The position numbers were made by a program, and so were the translations under genes. A stretch of 64,000 nt of DNA, taken from contig NC_081810.1 of assembly GCF_030704535.1 (NCBI RefSeq), positions 6,954,501 through 7,018,500 on the forward strand, given 5' to 3'. Under the pieces are notes generated by a model. The model was not told where the DNA came from. It saw nothing but the letters and a program-made list of their open reading frames with translations, and ran no database searches. Shown here piece by piece: positions 61,701 to 64,000 of the stretch. Position 1 is the first letter of the stretch. Each line of letters starts with the position of its first letter. The DNA is from Vitis vinifera. Taxonomy: Eukaryota > Streptophyta > Magnoliopsida > Vitales > Vitaceae.

Positions 61701-62900
61701 CTTTCTTCCGTTTGGCGTTCAAAGCCGCATTTTCAATTTGGCGTTTAGAGCCGTATTTTTAGTTTGGCTTTTAGAGTTGTTGTTTGTTTCTAGGTCGACA
61801 TTCAGAGCCATCATATCTCGTTTAGTTTGGCATTCAGAACCGTATCTTCAGTTTGGTGTTCAAAGTCGTTGTTTGTTTCTAGTTCGGCATTCAAAGTCAT
61901 GATGTCTTTCTTCCGTTTGGCATTCAGAGCCATTGTTTGTTTCTAGTTTAGCGTTCAAAGTCGTTTCAGTTTGGCTTTCAGAGTCGTTGCTTGTTTTTAG
62001 GTCAGCATTCAAAGCCATCATATCTCTTTTAGTTTGGCGTTCAGAGTTGCATATTCAGTTTGGCATTCAAAGCCGCTCTTTGTTTCTAGTTCAGCATTCA
62101 AAGCCATCATGTCTTTCTTCCATTTAGTGTTCAGAAAGCGTCTTCAATTTGACATTCAAAGCCGCATCTTTAGTTTGGCATTCAAAGTCATTGTTTGTTT
62201 CTAGTTCGGCGTTCAGAGCCGTATTTTCAATTTGGCTTTCAGAGTCGTTGTTTGTTTCTAAGTCGATATTCAAAACCATCATATCTCTTTCAGTTTGTCG
62301 TTCAGAGTCGTTGTTTGTTTCTAGTTCGACATTCAAAGTCATCATGTTTTTCTTCCATTTGGCGTTCAAAGTCGCATCTTTAGTTTGGTGTTCAAAGTCG
62401 TTGTTTGTTTCTAGCTCGATATTCAAAGCCATCATGTCATTTTTTAGTTTGTCATTCAGAGTCATGTCTTCATTTTGGCATTCAAAGCCATCATTCAGTT
62501 TGGTCTTCAGTACCACCATGTCTTCATTTTGGCATTCAGAGCCATTGTTCAACTTAGCATTCAATGTCACCATCTTTCTTTAGTTTTGGGCATTCAAAGT
62601 CGTTATGCATACTCATTCAGGCATTTACAGTCACCATATTTCCTCCTTATTGACATTCAGAGCCTTCATCATCTTCAATTTAGCGTTCAGAGTCGTGTCT
62701 TCATTTTAGCATTCAGAGCCATGTTCAGCTTGGCATTCAGTGTCAACATCTTTCTTTAGTTTTAGCGTTCAGATTCGTTGTGCATACTCATTCCGGCATT
62801 ATGAGTCACCATCTTTCAAACCTTTTGGCGTTTAGAGTCATTTCTCATCAGGCTTATCATTCAAATTCATAGCTCCTGGCATTCATATTCACTGGCATTG
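58800..62900 (+). repeat. ~4-kb minisatellite array with TTYGGCRTTCAGAGYC core
   Basis: The core (TTTGGC, then A or G, then TTCAGAG, then C or T, C) recurs about every 26-36 bases, for well over a hundred copies. Spacers are drawn from a small set: 'gtatttttag', 'ttgtttgtttctag', 'atcatatctccttcag', 'atgtctttcttcc' and 'catcttcag'. Certain spacer orders recur as blocks of a few hundred bases (for example about 59,990-60,360 compared with 60,740-61,090 and 61,590-61,960), a higher-order structure. Open frames in both directions are products of the repeat only. It is the 3' part of the Gypsy element before its 3' LTR. Confidence 0.92.
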
Positions 62901-63422
62901 TGTGTCTTGCCTTCACGGTTTTGCATCCGTCTTCATTTTTCTCACCTCGTTACTTCGTGCTCATCGTTTCTTCACCATGTTCTTCTATATTTCCCCATCC
63001 ATTGCACATGACATAGTCCTTTAAGTTCACAGCACATATTTCGGTCATATTGTTGGGCACCCCACGTTTAGCGTTCTCATGTGGTTCACATAAGTCGGTC
63101 TCCTTTGGACACATTCTTTCCTATACTTCAAGGTAGTTCGACCATTACTCGACTTTGATATTGTTTTTTAAGTCACTTTTGGAGATGCTTTAAGGGGAGT
63201 CTGGGTCCTTGGTGCACCTTTAGAAGCGTTTTGAAAAAGTCACGTTTCTCTTAAGATTAGAGTCTTTTCGTTCCTCTTGTTGGTTTGAGCAAGTTTGTGT
63301 TTTACTAGTGTCCCTCTGGGGGTCTCTTTTGTTGTTCAGTAGAGTTCACTTCATTTCACTCACTATTCACTCTAGTGTTTATTTTTCTTACACTCGTGAG
63401 CTCTATCGAAGATGGGCATATT
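62901..63422 (+). other. End of the Gypsy 3' untranslated region; weak polypurine tract
   Basis: Non-repetitive sequence leading to the 3' LTR. The bases before the LTR, GAAGATGGGCATATT, contain only a short purine run, so the polypurine tract is either weak or decayed. Confidence 0.5.
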
Positions 63423-64000
63423 TGTAAACCCCTATTTCAAGGTTTGTTTTTACATGTGTTTATTTTGTCACGTGGTGGAATCTTAGAGGTCCACTTGTCA
63501 CCTTTGGAGAGGCCATTGGGGAATCGCAGTAGTGGGCTAAAGGTGCAAAGAGAGAAAGACACGTGCTATGGGAATATTCAGAAACGGTTTTTTAAGATTT
63601 GAGAGAGAGCAAGTTGTTACAAAGATAAAAGTGTTTTTGGTTGCTTAAAGAGGTAGTTGCTTGTGGTGCATGGTGGTTGCTTGCAAAAAAGATATAGTTG
63701 GAGAGGAAAAAAAAAACCTATGAAGAAAAGAAGCTGGAATGGATCAACTGAGAGAAAGCTTAAGGGAATAAAGAGAAAAAGAGTGAGCTGAGATTTTGGG
63801 GAAGCGGAAGAAATCATTTCTTGTGTGAGTGAAAATGGTGAATTGAGATTAAAGGAAATTAGTGAAGGGAGCTTGAGGGGAAACCAGTTGAGGAAAAAAA
63901 ATGGTCTTACAGATGAGCTGAAAGAGGAGAAACGGAAGAAGGTTGTGTTGTGAACTTCTAGGTAAGGCCACTTTGAACTTGGAACGTTTCCATTTCTTAA
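63423..64000 (+). repeat. 3' LTR of the Gypsy element, cut by the window end
   Basis: Begins TGTAAACCCC and aligns with the 5' LTR from 43,116 to about 43,696, right up to the last bases (CGTTTCCATTTCTTAA). Whether it also carries the CDC20/HflX/DEG2 mosaic cannot be seen. Confidence 0.85.

Larger units (their letters stand above)
43116..64000 (+). mobile_element. Giant Tat/Ogre-like Ty3/Gypsy retrotransposon, degenerate
   Basis: One element fills the right third of the window. Its 5' LTR spans 43,116-47,933. A primer site follows at 47,937. The coding region has protease, RT, a Gypsy RNase H, a second (archaeal-type) RNase H and integrase in that order, up to about 54,465. A long 3' untranslated region follows, and the 3' LTR begins at about 63,423. 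LTRs near 5 kb, the TGGCGACTC-type primer site, two RNase H domains and a very long 3' untranslated region are the signature of the Tat/Ogre lineage. All frames are broken. By eye roughly one base in ten differs between the visible 3' LTR and the 5' LTR, so the insertion is old. The 3' end and thus the target duplication lie outside the window. Confidence 0.9.

Noticed and set aside
62124-62573. 149-codon minus-strand frame with repeating Leu-Asn-Glu-Leu-Glu-Thr-Asn-Asn units
   Set aside because: A read-through of the minisatellite; repeats of a length divisible by three keep it open for a while, but it is not bounded by gene signals.
58800-62900. CRISPR-like regular short repeats
   Set aside because: Plant nuclear DNA, and the spacers between repeats are themselves repeated. 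This is a minisatellite.

Overview
This is nuclear DNA from a eudicot plant. Single-copy plant genes with GT-AG introns sit between AT-rich spacers and layers of plant retrotransposons. The gene set and the style of the large Ty3/Gypsy element look most like grapevine (Vitis), but that is pattern recognition and was not checked against any database.

Bases 1-31,400 are the gene-bearing part. The anchor is THIC (coding span 6,546-9,531, + strand), the plastid thiamin-pyrimidine synthase. It has a leader intron, four coding exons and a long 3' UTR that ends in a well-preserved TPP riboswitch (11,277-11,393). A candidate regulated splice donor (after 11,094) and tandem poly(A) signals (11,151-11,160) lie upstream of the aptamer. 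This is the layout needed for TPP feedback on mRNA 3'-end processing. Next comes an old segmental duplication (12,080-15,425) with a small TRIM retroelement inserted in one copy. It is followed by a divergent pair: plastid ribosomal protein L4 (- strand) and a C2-domain protein (+ strand) sharing a 426-bp promoter. Further on are a Josephin-type deubiquitinase, a small basic protein of unknown function, and TSP9, a thylakoid phosphoprotein (- strand), with G-box and I-box motifs upstream.

Bases 31,500-36,000 hold an incompletely resolved minus-strand gene, a Copia-like solo LTR and a nearly perfect 500-bp tandem duplication. Bases 36,757-41,861 are a 5.1-kb solo LTR of the Tat/Ogre Gypsy type, flanked by a perfect GTATC target-site duplication.

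From 43,116 to the window end lies one giant Tat/Ogre-like Gypsy element of at least 20.9 kb. Its 5' LTR is about 4.8 kb (43,116-47,933). It is followed by a tRNA-Arg-type primer site, a degenerate pro-RT-RNaseH-RNaseH-INT region, and a 3' untranslated region that has grown into a ~4-kb minisatellite. The 3' LTR starts at about 63,423 and runs off the window. All coding parts are broken by stops and frame breaks.

The most unusual signals are in this element. The LTR carries a mosaic of host gene fragments: CDC20, an HflX-type GTPase joined directly to a DEG2-type plastid protease, and at least two fragments I could not identify. A stretch of chloroplast 16S rRNA gene marks the breakpoint where the nucleocapsid end of gag was moved and inverted into the protease region.
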